A stretch of DNA of 64,000 nucleotides from Ifrita kowaldi (GCA_013398055.1 VZRS01007674.1:944470-1008469), one strand, 5' to 3'; numbered from the stretch's first letter, positions 50,924-63,765 are shown. Notes: generated by a model from the letters alone, not told the origin. Numbers and translations are program-made.

Positions 50924-52366
50924 GGCAGACTGGCAATAGCAGAGCTGTTTAGTCCTAGCAACTTCTCAGTTTTTCATGGTGCATAAGACTTTAAACGTTC
51001 ATTTCATCCAGGATGGATCATTTTATGAAATATGCTGAGGAAAGAAGACTGCTTCAACTATTTCTTCTGCATTTGGGTTATGAATATTTTGAGTAACCAA
51101 ACATAACTGTTTTTTTCCTCCCAGTTTGTAGCAACTGAACAAGAGAATTTGTTAATTCAAAAGTATTATTAAAAATAAATAAATATATAGCTATGTCTGA
51201 TAATAAGAATAATTTTTGAGGAAAGCATTTATTCTCCCAAAACAGAAATTTTAAACACTGAAGAAAGAATATACAGATGAAAAAATGAAAAACCACACAA
51301 AATTGTCACAGAGCAGACACAGGATCTTTCCAGTTCCACTGCCTAAGCACTTTGTGAAGGTGCCTTCCCTATTGCATTATGTGCTAAAATTGTTAAGAAC
51401 TATCGCTCTGCAATCACAGCTTACAAAAAATAATCAACCTACTTGACAGTAATCATACACAGAAGCGCTTTGAGTATTAACTCCAGATCTTGAATCCAGA
51501 ACACATAATTCAGGAGGTAATATGCTGCTAATCCTGTTATCCAACAGACAGGATTCTCTTTCTGCAACTGTAATTCTTTAAAATCATACTAGGGGAAAGC
51601 AGTGATTCTAGGAATTAAGCTCTGGCTATCTCCATTGTGGTTTAAATGTTAACTTAATTACAGAGTTGTTTGCTGTTTCAAGAGCTGATTCGTTCTGCCA
51701 GTTAGGAAAGCCAGGGTTACTGCAGTTTCATGTCTACACCTTCCCCGTATATTAAAACAAGAAACACTGATTCAACAGCAGAAATGGGGCACTTTACCAT
51801 GCAGTCCCTTTCCTCCACCTGGGATCCCACATCTTGCTCTTTCTGATCCCTGCTGTCACCAGTGCTCCCAGAAACACATGCTGCACTGGTGAGTTCGGGG
51901 ATGCAACACACCAATCTTCCATAAGCATTCATTTCCGTGGCACAAAAAAAGCAAAGGATCTATGACACCCTCGAAGTAGGTGCTTTAAAGCATGAATGTG
52001 ACTCTAGATTTGTGCTTTTCTTGTGAATCAATTGTAGGCAAAGAAGCCTTACAGAACCAAAGATACATTTTTGAAATAAAGGAATAAATGCAGAAGGAAT
52101 TCATAATTTTACCTTACTCAATTTCTAATGTACTTTCACCCTGGGAAATAAATCACATTTCTCAAGATACAGTAAACTGATCATTTCAGTTGAATGGAAA
52201 TTGTATTTTGACTTTGGCATAACAAAAGTAATGGCTGCCTCTATTTTAAAAAATACACAACATGCTTAGGAATAGTTCTTTCTCAGAGGAAATCCAAGGA
52301 AACCGGGGTTTGCAGAAATGCTTTTGTGCCTCCCAAGCACTCCTGTGACCAAATTACACTGCTTAC

Positions 52367-52403
52367 CTTTTCTCACTGAAAAATACCCTGCAGTTTAAGC
52401 AGT
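52367..52403 (-). other. Candidate 37-bp minus-strand microexon
   Basis: On minus, a very good acceptor (TTCCATTCTCTGTCTGCAG) and donor (AAAAG then GTAAGC) bound 37 bases with a single open frame, CLNCRVFFSEK. It lies about 330 bp downstream, in minus sense, of the candidate at 52729-52897. Because that candidate contains an in-frame stop, the two are unlikely to be consecutive coding exons. Confidence 0.13.
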
Positions 52404-52728
52404 CTGCAGACAGAGAATGGAAGACTGTCCTTTTACTTGTCACCCATGGAGCTCAAATACTTGGAAGATAACTGTAATGTGAATTCAGTGTACACGTTTA
52501 TCACTGTGAGACAACGAACCATCTTCTAAATTTAAGAATTCTAGGGAGAAAAGACATTTCTCTTCTATTTTTTTTGACAAAAATATTTTCCTCCTACTTG
52601 GTTATTTTTCATGTTAAGTCACGATATCATTTACATCACTGGGTTTGGAGGAATAAAGACCAAAGAGGGAAGTGGGGAATAATCAACTCACTGTTTTATA
52701 ATACAAAAATTTAAATAGGGGGAAAAAA

Positions 52729-52897
52729 TTACTCGAGATACGCAAACATGAGATGCAGTAGCTTAGTTCTACAAATGATTGACAATGTCAGCAGAAACAT
52801 CCTGGGGTAATTAAGGCTTGCATCATTTTCTGGGCACATTCTTTGGGCTCTGGAAGTTGTCACTAGTTCATCATCTTCAGTATCATCATTAGTACCT
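52729..52897 (-). other. Candidate minus-strand terminal exon, acidic then hydrophobic
   Basis: On minus, the acceptor TTCACTTGTTTTTGCAG precedes a frame reading GTNDDTEDDELVTTSRAQR and running 56 codons including the stop (52729-52731). The acidic start followed by a moderately hydrophobic end (MFLLTLSIICRTKLLHLMF) is suggestive of a tail segment. No AATAAA is seen within the next few hundred bases on minus and no family is recognised. Confidence 0.13.
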
Positions 52898-54506
52898 CTG
52901 CAAAAACAAGTGAATTTATTGACCACAGAAATGTAGGCTTTAGAGCGTTTTAGTTTTCCAATCAATATTTAAAATGATTGCTTCCAAATGCACAGTGAAA
53001 ATAGAGAGAAATTGGCTACTCTTGTGCAAGTTGCAAAAATTAAAGGTAAAAAGGTTGTTAGGTCAATCTCTTGAGGGTCAGAGATGGTTTTAATGACTTT
53101 GTATAGAATGGCAGGACTAAGCCCTTAAGTATTTCCTATAATGATATAAGCATAAAAGCAATATATTTGGGGAAGTAACTAAGAGCCATGAACAACTTTT
53201 CATAGTCCTTTGCTTCCCCAGTAAATGACAGTAACACAGCATCATTTTTTCCTGAGAGATCTATTTTCCATGCTCACATTTCCATCAATACCAGTGCACA
53301 CATTTGCCTGAGAAATCTGTAGCTGAATATTTTAAAGCATTTTCTGCCTATACCAAAGACCAAAGCTAGAACACGCATGTCCCTAAGCAAACTTCAGAGG
53401 GAAAACTGACTGTGGAGCAATATATAGCTTTTGTCTCCCACTTTTGAAAAGAGTGAGTATACACAACCCAGCATTAATCATACCTTGTGTTTCAGCATGG
53501 AAGAAATGGCAAAAGTGGATTCACATAGGAGCTTGTTTGTCACAACTCGTTCTTCTTGTTCAGTCAGAAATCACTGGTATGTTAAATGAGGTTTATAACA
53601 ATTTTGGTTTACAATGTTTATTAAAGTTTATTAATGTGTAAAAGAAAATCTAAGGTTGCCTTTTTTAAAGTAATAGAGTGTCAGATGTTTTTTGATGCGC
53701 AATCCATGCTGCTCCTCTGCCACTGCAGCAGAACATCTCCATCTCTACTGAAAGATAGCATCGTGATAACAACCACCAGACACCTTCAAGAAAAAACAAC
53801 TCACTCACTGCTGAAAAATTCCAACCTAGAGTGAAAACTCCTTCCCTTTTTTATGTGTACTTTCACATAGGGTTATGTGAACTTAATGAAGCGTGTATTA
53901 TAATTGTTTTCTCTGTTTCAAGAAAATTTGGGACAGGAAAACCTTCAGTCTCCCTGCTTGTCAGTTAGGCTGCTTATATTTTCATCTGTTTGTCAAGAGG
54001 AAGTCATAAATTCCCCATGGGAAAATAGGATTGAAAACTAAGCCTTTCTTCCTTGCTCATCTCCTGAAGAGCCAATAGTATCAGCCATAAGCATAGAGAG
54101 AAGGATTGACCAGAACAGCATCTAAGAGAGAAGGTACATTTTTTTGAGGTCTTTCTCCATTTCCCAGTTTCTCATGTCACCTTCTCATCCTGCTGGGCCA
54201 GAGATGCGTGGGTTCCTAGGAAAACAGACCCCAAAATTGTTGCCTCATTCCTAGATACTTCATGTATCTGCTGCACACTTCAGTATATCAAAGAACAGAA
54301 ATTTGACTGTTGAAAGAATCCTCTTGAAGGCAGCAGGACATCTCAGACTGAAATACAGCACTAAAGGTAAGGGCAGGGCAGAGAGGAGGAGGATCAGGGC
54401 TGTTGATTCGAGTGTCTTCAACTAGGAAAAACTGGTTCTTTTATTTTTGCCCACAACTCATGGAAATGGTATCAACAGGCACAGTCTGATTTCTGCACCT
54501 CATTAG

Positions 54507-54559
54507 TGACGCCGATGCCTTGGACATGCTGAGCATATTCTGGTTCTCATGCATAAAAG
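54507..54559 (+). other. Candidate 53-bp plus-strand exon
   Basis: The acceptor TGATTTCTGCACCTCATTAG and the donor AAAAG then GTAAGG bound 53 bases with an open frame DADALDMLSIFWFSCIK (phase 2 to 1). The signals are good. Product unrecognised, and the phase does not link it to the chain at 48-50 kb. Confidence 0.13.
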
Positions 54560-56819
54560 GTAAGGAAATGTGTGCCAGATGGCAGAGATTATTCTTGTGT
54601 AAAATACCTCTACCTGATGTTTCCAAATACTATAAGCAAAATTATCATTACTCACCCTGCCAAAACAATAGGCTGACGTGAAACTTGACTACTTGGACGC
54701 ACTGCTGCTCGCAGTTAAGCAGCTTGTGGGAGAAAGTAATTGCTTGGAATAATTTCAGACACTGTAATTTAGAGATCAGATTCAAAATATCTAAAGCACT
54801 TTACAGTCACACCTAAATCTTCCCATCATCAACTCCAGTCACAAAATTGGATACATGTAACCTTCTGCAACATCGTGATTTTCTGAAGATGGAATTTTCC
54901 CACTTGAAAGAGGCTATCTTCACGGCAGAGAACCACTTAAATATCTTATGCTGACTTTAATTTCAGCAGCAATTGAAATGCTGCATCTCAGAGTAGTTAA
55001 AAGCTCCACCATGTACATTACACAAAAACTTCTCAAAGTACTGTGACTTTTTTTTTCCAGAATAGCAAAATGCCAGTTCACTGGCATTTTTCACTACATC
55101 TTGCAGAATACAAGATTTGCTGTGGTTTGAAAATAAAATTAAAAACACTTTTCTAAGACCACCCAGCAAATGTCTTCCTCCTAAAATAAGGGACACAAAA
55201 ACCGACAAGATCCTCTCTCTAGCTACAATACACAGCGCTTAAGCGGTGCAATTCCATGCCTTACACCTGTGACTGACACTCAATAACAAGATACCAGGGC
55301 ACAACATCCCCATTTATGAAGAGATAAATGAGCTCCCTCATCACTCTCGACAATGATCGAGCAAAATCAGTCAAAAATGCCAGACTTTCTCACCCCTGTC
55401 AATTGCACCAGACCCTTTCTGGAGGTGCATCCATGGAAAACAGGATCTTGTGCTGCATTGGCTAAAAGCAAAACTCAAGCCAATGTAAGACTTGTATAAG
55501 AAATGCTAATCATATTCTTGTTTATTTTCTTAAAAGCATTTAACTAAATGTTAATGATGTTTCTCATAATCTTCCCCCACTTCTCCACAGAGGCATAAAA
55601 AAGTGTCATTTCTACAATGTACAGCTATATTCAAAGCAAATAATTATTAATTTGCTTTAAAAAAAATTCTCTCAAAATAAGGCACTCATCTAGGCAGTAA
55701 GATTGACTTAAATTATGCTAACCTAAATATATATTTGCATAAGCCTAAGCAACGCTTACTTGAATGCTGTGAAATATTGTATATCTTAAGTAAACATATT
55801 TGTGTGGCTTTCTCACAACAAATTTCTAATTCTGTTGGAAAAAAAGTAAACTTGAAAATGCAGACAGTTCTATGTCAATAACATTATGAAAACAGCAAGA
55901 CATGAGACTTATATTAAGTCCCCCGTGCTCCTTTTTGTTTGCTCATTTCATCAAAGCATGCACTGAAAGGCAGAATCTGTCACCATCTCCATAGCAGGCT
56001 TTCTGCATACTGTTAATTGGTACAAGGCAATAAACCCTGCAGCAATCAATAGTATTTTGGAACCAAAAAGCTTTTTAGTGTATTTATAGTAACACAAAAA
56101 CTCTGGGGGCTGGCAAAACCTTTCACTTCACAAATAGTACACTATGGTCATGGAAATGACACACAAACCACCATGTCCCAAGTTGATCTGCTACCGAAGA
56201 GAAGCTGGATAAAATACAAGAAAAAATCCTGTATTTTATATTTACCAACAACATGAGGAGGAGGTAAATGGTAAATATTGAAGGTAATCACCTTTAAGTC
56301 AGAAGAAACGGAATCTGTGCTGTTGAGTATCATTACTACTGGTTTGTTACTTTTTCATTGCATTTTATTTACACTTTTCCACATTTTAATTAGAGCAGCA
56401 AGAATAATAACCAAAATAGCCATTTTTAATACTAAGACAGTCATTTTTGCACTAAAAAAAATACAGATTTCACTTATTTAGGATATATGCTTTCCAGTGA
56501 GTTGTTTCCACAGAAAACAGATAAGCAGAAACATCTCCTAAAGAAATGACTTGCAGTTCTCAACACTAATTTTTCAAATTAGATGTTATTTTGTGCAAAT
56601 TGCCTTAACGCAGTTAGCTGACTGTTTGATACAAACTAATCAGTGCAGCTAATGACTGGTTTTACACACTCTATACTTTGAAGAGAACATCTATACTAAG
56701 TAGAAGAAAAATTTTACAGATTTCCAAGCATGCCTCCTTACAGGAACATAAGGAAGGGCTTAACCATAATAATTACCTTGAACTTATTGCTACAACCTTC
56801 TCTGCAGGAGAAATGTGCA
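54560..56819. other. Unique AT-rich sequence, no gene seen
   Basis: Open frames are at most 81 codons and unrecognised. No repeat hallmark is visible before the CR1 copy at 56820. Confidence 0.5.
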
Positions 56820-56992
56820 GGTTGTAGCAAGATGGGGGTCGGTCTCTTAGCTGCCCAGGGAAGTGGTTGAGTCACTGTCCCTGGAGGGGTTTAAAAGTTG
56901 TGGCACGTAGGGTTTAGCGATGGGCTTAGCAGCGCTGAGTTAGGGGTTGGACTTGATCTTTGAGGTCTTTTCCAATGGAAAGGATTCTATGA
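56820..56992 (+). mobile_element. CR1 LINE 3' end with internal deletion
   Basis: GGTTGTAGCAAGATGGGGGT then CGGTCTCTT is a textbook CR1 3' block. It is followed directly by AGCTGCCCAGGGAAGTGGTT, which normally lies more than 100 bases further along. After that the copy runs without a gap through CACTGTCCCTGGAGG, GGGTTGGACTTGATC and GGTCTTTTCCAATGG to the terminal GATTCTATGAT. The copy is plus-oriented and clearly less diverged than the one at 2943. Confidence 0.93.
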
Positions 56993-57726
56993 TCATCTTT
57001 ATGTCCAGGGGAAAGTAATTCACCACTCAAAGCTTACATGGAGAGTCCAGTTTAATGGCCAGCATTGGCGGACAGGGAGGGCCTTCATTCATATTCTCAT
57101 GCAGCAACTACTAAACCATCCATGCAGAATTCCACCCTCAAAGGCTGCAGTGGAAATTCAGCATTTATGGCTCTGCCTACTAGTGCAGGTATCATATTTT
57201 GTTCCAACTGCGAGTCCCGTGGTTGTCACCTTTGTCCCCCAAAGCGCCTGTGTTGCCATGAATGCTGTTTGTCTGTGGTGTAATAGCTGCACACTGAGCA
57301 GAGGTGCAAGCAATCCTCTCGTCTGTGTATTCTAAATAACCACTTCTTGTCAAAGTGTGTCATGATTTCTATCTAGGTGTTATTAAATGTACAGTAGGTG
57401 TTTTCACTGCAATATACAAGTAGTGTTTGCATGACAGAAAAACACAATTATGGGGAAGATGATGGATAATGAATCAAGGTTTTCTCCCTTTATTTGGAAT
57501 ACTACTTTGGTTAGCTTGTCTGAAAGGCAATTCCTCTCCTTTCTACCTTGACCTATTCTGTGAAGCATGAAAGCAGGTAGACACCTCTTTTGTGCACATC
57601 ATCTCCTGAACAGTCTATTTGAGAGCTCAACGTCTGACAGATTTCTACCCTCAATAACCTTATTCAATTACAGAACAAATTAGCTAATGGCTTACAGAAG
57701 TTATATCTCACAAAGAGATATCAGGA

Positions 57727-57740
57727 ATGCATGCATGCAT
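57727..57740. repeat. Short ATGC tetranucleotide repeat
   Basis: Three and a half perfect copies of ATGC. The run is self-complementary. Confidence 0.85.
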
Positions 57741-58587
57741 TTTCTTTTAGAGCAAACATTATATCCTGCTGGATTCTCCTCTTAGTTGAACATGAGGTAA
57801 AACTCCTTACAGTTACAGTTGAAAAATCTGTTTGGTAATGATAAAAAGGAAAAAAAAAATCAATAATGCACAGTCATTTTCAGGATGAAAAATAAAGATT
57901 ATTTGAGAAAATTTAGTCTTACCCACAAATTTCCATCCTTTCTTTTTTTGTTTTTTTCTCTGCACAGTTTCATTTCTGCTCTCAGTTTGCACCGAGGTGT
58001 AATGAGGTGGCTGGATACACCAGGTCTAAACATCACCTCTGGCACTGCAAAGTGCACAGAAAAAGCTTCTCCTGCACCCCTATGACACACCTTTTGCTTC
58101 CTCCTCTGCAGGGACTGTGGCTTTCTAAGGCGCAATGCAAAAAGCCAAAGTAAAACATGCTGCATCTCTGCCTTCACCAAATTTGTTTTATTCTTTTCTT
58201 GTCCTTTTTTTTAAAATCAAGATCAGTAAGAAAAATGGTAAATGGAGTTTTTGTAAGAGATGGTATTAATAAATCCTTATCCAATGGATAGGCACCACCA
58301 TTTATTGCACTGCTGCTACAAACATACCATCCATATCTTACCCTCTCATTGAATGTCATCTCAGGTTCACAGAAAGTTTTGCAATTCAGAGCGTCAAAGA
58401 ATATTTCATTTATATTCCTTCACATACCATCAAGCCCATTATGATGGCTGTAGTTTCTTTTTCCCAAAATACTTAATGAAGAGTGATTGGAGGGTGCAAG
58501 CAGTCGTTTTGCACTTGGACTTTGAAGGCTTGGTGTTGACCTGATTACATTGGGTTTCACGGCAGGATGTATCTCTGTTTGAGACAA

Positions 58588-58610
58588 AAGAGAGAGAAAG
58601 AGAGAGAGAA
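58588..58610. repeat. Short GA dinucleotide-rich run
   Basis: AGAGAGAAAGAGAGAGAGAA, a polypurine microsatellite with one interruption. Confidence 0.8.
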
Positions 58611-59434
58611 ATGACATCTACTTGATTTTAAAATAAATAAAACAATCTATTCTACATATGAAATTTACTCTTGATTTCAGTGAAAAGAAAGTTCCTTCTG
58701 CACTTGTGTGTTTACAGGTCCTTGAAAAACACTTCAAACACAAGTCCCCATACCCACAGGTCCTCCTAAGAGAAATCTATTTCACTTTAGATTACCCAAG
58801 TTCAATTCCATAGTGAAGATATGTAAGGATTTGAGGTGGAAGAGCTAATAAATACAAAACAATCTGAAACAGGTGTGTTTATATTTTCCTACCCTTTTGG
58901 GTTTGTATTGAAGCTACACGCCCACCGGTTTTAGCAAGCAAGTAAAAGCATTTTTCTATAGTGAAACCTCCTCAATACCTCAAGCTATTCGGTATTTTCT
59001 GTCACACTAACAAGCTGTAAGGGATCTTCCCACACACAAGTCACAAGGTGCAGGAGTCAGGGAGCACTGCAGGCGTCTGCAGCTAAAAGTACCCCAAAAC
59101 TGCAGTGGGAACACTCCCATACAGAGTCCTTACTGGGGAGCTTCAAACATCCCAGAGTATCTGTTTCATGGAGCAAGATTATTTTGGAGAAGGAGGAATA
59201 AAGAGGGTAAGAGGCAGCGAAGCACATCTGGCCAGCACATTTCAGGGCAGCAGCTGCTGTGCTTGACAGGAGCTGATACAGCTGCATGGAAATTTCTCAG
59301 TTATCTGCCAGATAAAAGTGGCAAAAGGAAGCTCAGTTGAATCTGCTGATCCCTCGCCAGGAACTGGCTGAACCAATTAACTAATTCCCATCACACATTT
59401 GGGTTCAAAATGCCACCTCTGTGTACGACCTTGG

Positions 59435-59575
59435 ACGGACCCAAATTTGCGTGGGAAGTCAGCTGCCCGAGGGCAGGTCCCGGCCCTCTGACACAGCCGC
59501 GGGGCACCAGCTGCCTGCACTGCGCAGGTTATGAGGTGCTCACAGCCCAATTACAGCAGCCTCCCGATGACCCCA
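59435..59575. promoter_or_regulatory. CpG-rich patch, possible small promoter or first exon
   Basis: Nine CpGs fall within about 140 bp, including CCGCGG (about 59499) and GCGC (about 59521), in surroundings almost free of CpG. A good donor (GAGAAG then GTGAGG) follows at 59597-59602. The 63-codon plus frame MPPLCTTLDGPKFAWE... (59410-59601) spans the patch. A small promoter with a first exon is possible, but so is a GC-rich relic. No TATA box or initiator can be assigned with confidence. Confidence 0.28.
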
Positions 59576-59715
59576 GGCAGCAGAAGAGGCTGAGAAGGTG
59601 AGGGCAGAGGGGCTGGGAGTCACATCAGCAGAGTCAGCTGCCCAAGGCAAGTGATATCAGAACACAAAAATTAAGTACTTTCTCATTTGCAGCCCAGGTT
59701 TACACCTCCTGAAAA

Positions 59716-60228
59716 GTGCTTATTTCTGCTTTTCTGTTTATAAAATGGGGCACGGAAACTGGGAACATGCAAAAGCTACAGCGAGGCCAGGTATCCAAGG
59801 AGGAGCCTCTCCAGCCTCTGCCATCCATGGCTATCGTTCAGGAGAAAGAGAAACCATTGCATGAAGTCAAAGCCCACTGCAGTAGCATGTTTTTCCTCCT
59901 TCAGGAATGCCCAAAGTCTGACATCCAAGTGCTTGCCCACCCTGCCCGGAGCACTTGGTCTCATGGCCTTGGCCAGGCTGTACTGGAACAGTGTGCCAGG
60001 AGGAGACAATGCCAACAATTTTCACACCGGAAAAGACTTTGCTTAATTGTTCACCACTGGTTTGGTTTGGGCTTGCAATCACTCTCTCCTAGCACGAACA
60101 TCCTCCCACAAGAAGCTTTGAGAAACAAAACAGGTAAGAAAGAGCAGAGCAGAGAAATACACAGGCAAGTACTAGAACAGCAGAGACAGAAGGTAAAGGT
60201 AACCAGCCACATCAGGGCAGACCTGTAG
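59716..60228 (+). other. Longest open frame in the window (170 codons), coding status doubtful
   Basis: The frame begins MLISAFLFIKWGTETGNMQK and ends VKVTSHIRADL. It is Gln-, Lys- and His-rich. It has no recognised domain, no clear signal peptide and no membrane segment. Three other frames of 61-80 codons overlap it (59776-60082), as expected where stops are scarce by composition. A decent acceptor (ACTCTCTCCTAG) at 60092 and a donor (ACAG then GTAAGA) at 60133 lie inside the frame, bounding 41 bases open in two registers. Either the frame is chance or part of it is an exon. It starts about 140 bp after the CpG-rich patch. Confidence 0.15.
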
Positions 60229-63200
60229 ATTTGACATCACCAAATTTCCCCCCACTTAATTAGATGAGAGCTTTTTACTGCCATTCACTGCAGTATTCAT
60301 CTGCTTTTCATAGAGAAAAGATTTCATGGCATGTCCCATTTTTCTTGCTGTAGGGAACAAGCACCTCGTATTTTGCTTTTTTACTAAAATGGGAACTGAG
60401 GCATGCTTAATGTTACGAACATCACTGATTGCTAAGGCAAAACTTTAAACTGAAATAGAAACACTTGTGCCGCTTGCTGAAGGTAATTGGAATTTGCATT
60501 CTAAAATGTTCATTTAGCAATCTTTTCCAGTTTTCTGAAGGAAATGGTAGATTTCCAGGGCTAACAACACTAAAATATTATTTTATTTGCCAAAGAGCTC
60601 CAGCAGGAACCACAATAATCCCAGCAGTTGCATTAACATATGAGAACTCCATCTCCTTTCATCTACACCTATAGGAGAGGCAATTTTATATTTTCAGGGC
60701 AAGCAAAGAGTTGAGGAAGGAAGCATTTCCTTTCTTCAACTTGTCTTCAGAAGTCACTAATCCTCCATTAGTTTACCACAAAGTCTGTATTTTCTCTTTC
60801 TGCAGTACAGGACAGTAGCAAGACCAAGCTCTACAGTTAAGTTCTAGAAAGGAATTCAATTAAACGGCCAGGACAACTTCCCAATGGACTGAGTCCTTCC
60901 AGTGGGGGCCTTTACATCTTACTTCACTCCTCCTACACATATAGAATTGCTTCAAATATTTTATGCTTTAGATCAGCACTTTAGATCATGCTTTAGATCA
61001 GCACTTACTAACCAGCTGCCTCATCACACCTGAGCAGAGAAATGAGGTATTTCAGTGATTTTGCCTATTATCCCTTCATATTATTGTATTATGGAATAAT
61101 GGTAATTAAAATCTTTTAATTACTGCTGCTCTTATCCTTGATCTATTGCCTAGCACTTCACTGAAAATCTTCTAGCCACCTGCACCTTGTGCTAACTCAA
61201 AAAACTGATTACAGCATTCAAATTATCCCATTACACATGTAACAAATAACCAGCGAGACACATTCTGAAATAAAAATAAAACAGGAGTAAGAAACAGTGT
61301 TTCAATAACATATTAGGAATCCATTTTATAAGACCAGATTGCAGCGTCACAAAAGTGAATAACAACGACAACACTAAAAACTTCTCCATTTCTGCTATGT
61401 CACTAGGGTGGAAAAAAACCAAACCCAAAGTAAACAAAGAGAAGCTGAAGTCTTCTACTGAGCCACCTCAATAAACATCCTGGATTCCGGAGAGGCTTAA
61501 GCAGCTGCACCTTTCTCTCACCTCATCTCCTCAACACGCATCCCAGCTGGAGGTGTTAGCCTGTTTTCCTCATAACTAGGAGATAATACAGGATATTTAA
61601 TTAGCCAGGCGTTCACCTTAGGGGCTCTGTTGTAGAGAGCAGAGTGATGACTGAGGAGATCATAGGGGATTAGCCCCAGCTCTTGAGAGGACAGGGCCTA
61701 ATTTTAATGCTTGTCCTACCTCACCTCTGGAACCTGCAGCCAAGATGCAGAGCAGAGATAAAGGGAAGTGATGACCCAGGATGTGCAGGGCACTGAAATC
61801 CTCTCTGCCTTACCAGAAAGGTTGAAAATAGTAGTGCCCTGAGACACACTGTTAATCGTATGCCAATAAATATCTGTGAGAACAGCACAACATGAATTTT
61901 AAAAAGAAAACAAATGCCTCCTATACAAGCTATGGCATGATATTTAATACTAATTTTTATGAGGAAAAAAAAATTGCAAGATTTACTTATTTACCGAAAC
62001 ATGCAAATAAACAAAAAAGATCACAAACAAACTAAACTAAAAAAATCCCACCAAGACACATGGCAAACAAAAAGCCATTTTCTAGCCATCCCTATAAAGC
62101 TAATTCAGGTGCATGTATTCAACTGCACTGAGTACACTTCATATCCCCATAAGACACATTATTTTCCTCAGCTGTAGTGAGATACCTTTACTTCCCATAC
62201 AGTCAAATACTAAGCAGACTCCACAGATACCTGGCATATTTTAGCACTGTTAATCTTCTACCAGACCTTCATGTAAGTACACAAAATGCTGTCTGACACT
62301 GTTCATCCATTTACTCCCATTAAACCTAGACTTAGAATCCCAGAAGGATCAAGACAACTCCTCAAAGACCACATAACATGGCACTAAAAACATGTGGTGT
62401 CTTCTAAGTTTGCCCATGTTACCATTTCCTCCTTAGATGCACAGACAGGTCAGCTGGATGAACAATCCCCTGTCCAGCTGCTCCCCTCACAACCACAACT
62501 CCACCAAGTCAACAGAAGTAGTCCTTTCAATACACAAAACACACACAGCTGGGATGTCTGTAGGAAATTATCACAGGCTTTTTTCTTAAACTCCAGGGCA
62601 GGAGGAATCAAAATTCAGTGAGAATGGCATTAAGTCCTCATTACCCACATTCTTGAAGTTAGTATTTTGACAAAATTGATGTTCTGGAAGAACAGTTGTA
62701 ACTACATTAATAGCTGATTTCTATTTCCGTAAGGCAAGACACTTACTGTTTACTTTGATCTAGTACAAAAAAACCTCCTGGTGATTGAAATTATGAGCAA
62801 AACATCTAGACTATCTCTACACTCAGCTTCAGTTCTGCAGAACAGGATTAATACACAGCAGAATTACTCACTGCTTCTCTGATCAATGGATTGATTTCTA
62901 TATTCATTTGAGGATTAACAGCCTCTGGGTTACCACAATTCTTGTATGACTGTGCAAATATTCAATAGTCAGTGAGGGTTTCTTGCAAGGAATCACTATT
63001 ACTAGAATTTTTCCTCTCCCCATTAACTTATGGGTTCAATGTCCTCTTGGCTGTGAACTCAGTCTACATTTCAGTAAACCTTTTTATCTTAGGCCATCAA
63101 ATTACAGGGTCTGTGTCTTATTGTGGCTGAGGTCCCCTTCTTTCAAGTGAAAAGTACTATTGCAAATGGATTCAAAGGGCACAGTAGAGCAGCCCTGAGC

Positions 63201-63708
63201 ATACTCAGTATCTCTCCTTTGAGCAGTTATTTTTATTTAGACAGACAATTTTTCACATTCTAAATTATGTCAGGTTTCACTCTGACACATTAAACCGGTA
63301 TCAGGAGAACTTCTGCCTATATCCTGCAAGTTCAACCATGCAGTTTTGCAACTGCTAGTGGACCACCATTATTATTAATTTGTTAACTTCAGAGTTTTTT
63401 CTTGTTACTAACAGCATAAGTCTCTCTGTGCATACCAGATTATAAAGCTTCAGAACACACTGAATGTTTGTTTGGGTTGTTATTCTCTGGAGGCAGATAC
63501 GCACCTAAATACCCAATGATACATGACAGTGGTTTTCTGGTGCTTTTTATCTTCAGAGGATTCCCAGCAAGTTCACAATGTCGATCTGCATCTGAGAATT
63601 TTAAAGAATAAAACTCAGTTTAAATATTTTACCATTACAAACAGATTTAGGACACACCAACCAGTTTCTGACTTGCATTTTTAACACAAATTTCTTTTTT
63701 TCTTTTAG
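60229..63708. other. Unique AT-rich sequence, no gene seen
   Basis: Open frames are at most 75 codons and unrecognised. A 19-bp direct repeat is listed at 60963-61006. No LTR or CR1 hallmark is visible. Confidence 0.5.
60963..61006. repeat. 19-bp direct repeat with 25-bp period
   Basis: ATGCTTTAGATCAGCACTT occurs at 60963-60981 and again, identical, at 60988-61006, separated by TAGATC. Perfect identity suggests a recent local duplication. Confidence 0.92.
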
Positions 63709-63765
63709 CCCACCTTTTAGATTCTCCTTTTTTTCATCAATACTTCTAATCATGGATATTTAAAG
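63709..63765 (+). other. Splice-bounded 57-bp segment, closed in all frames
   Basis: An excellent acceptor (TTTCTTTTTTTCTTTTAG) and donor (AAAG then GTAAGA) bound 57 bases. Every frame contains a stop, so it cannot be an ordinary internal coding exon. It could be a noncoding exon, a stop-containing (poison) cassette or a decoy. Confidence 0.2.

Larger units (their letters stand above)
50924..54506. other. Unique sequence with weak minus-strand exon candidates
   Basis: No gene can be established. Open frames are at most 78 codons. Two minus-strand candidates (52367-52403 and 52729-52897) are listed separately. A short AT dinucleotide run lies just upstream at about 50808-50820. Confidence 0.45.
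56993..59434. other. Unique sequence with small simple repeats, no gene seen
   Basis: It contains an ATGC tetranucleotide run (57727-57740) and a GA-rich run (58588-58610). Frames of up to 93 codons occur on both strands around 57885-58180, with no family recognised. Confidence 0.5.
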
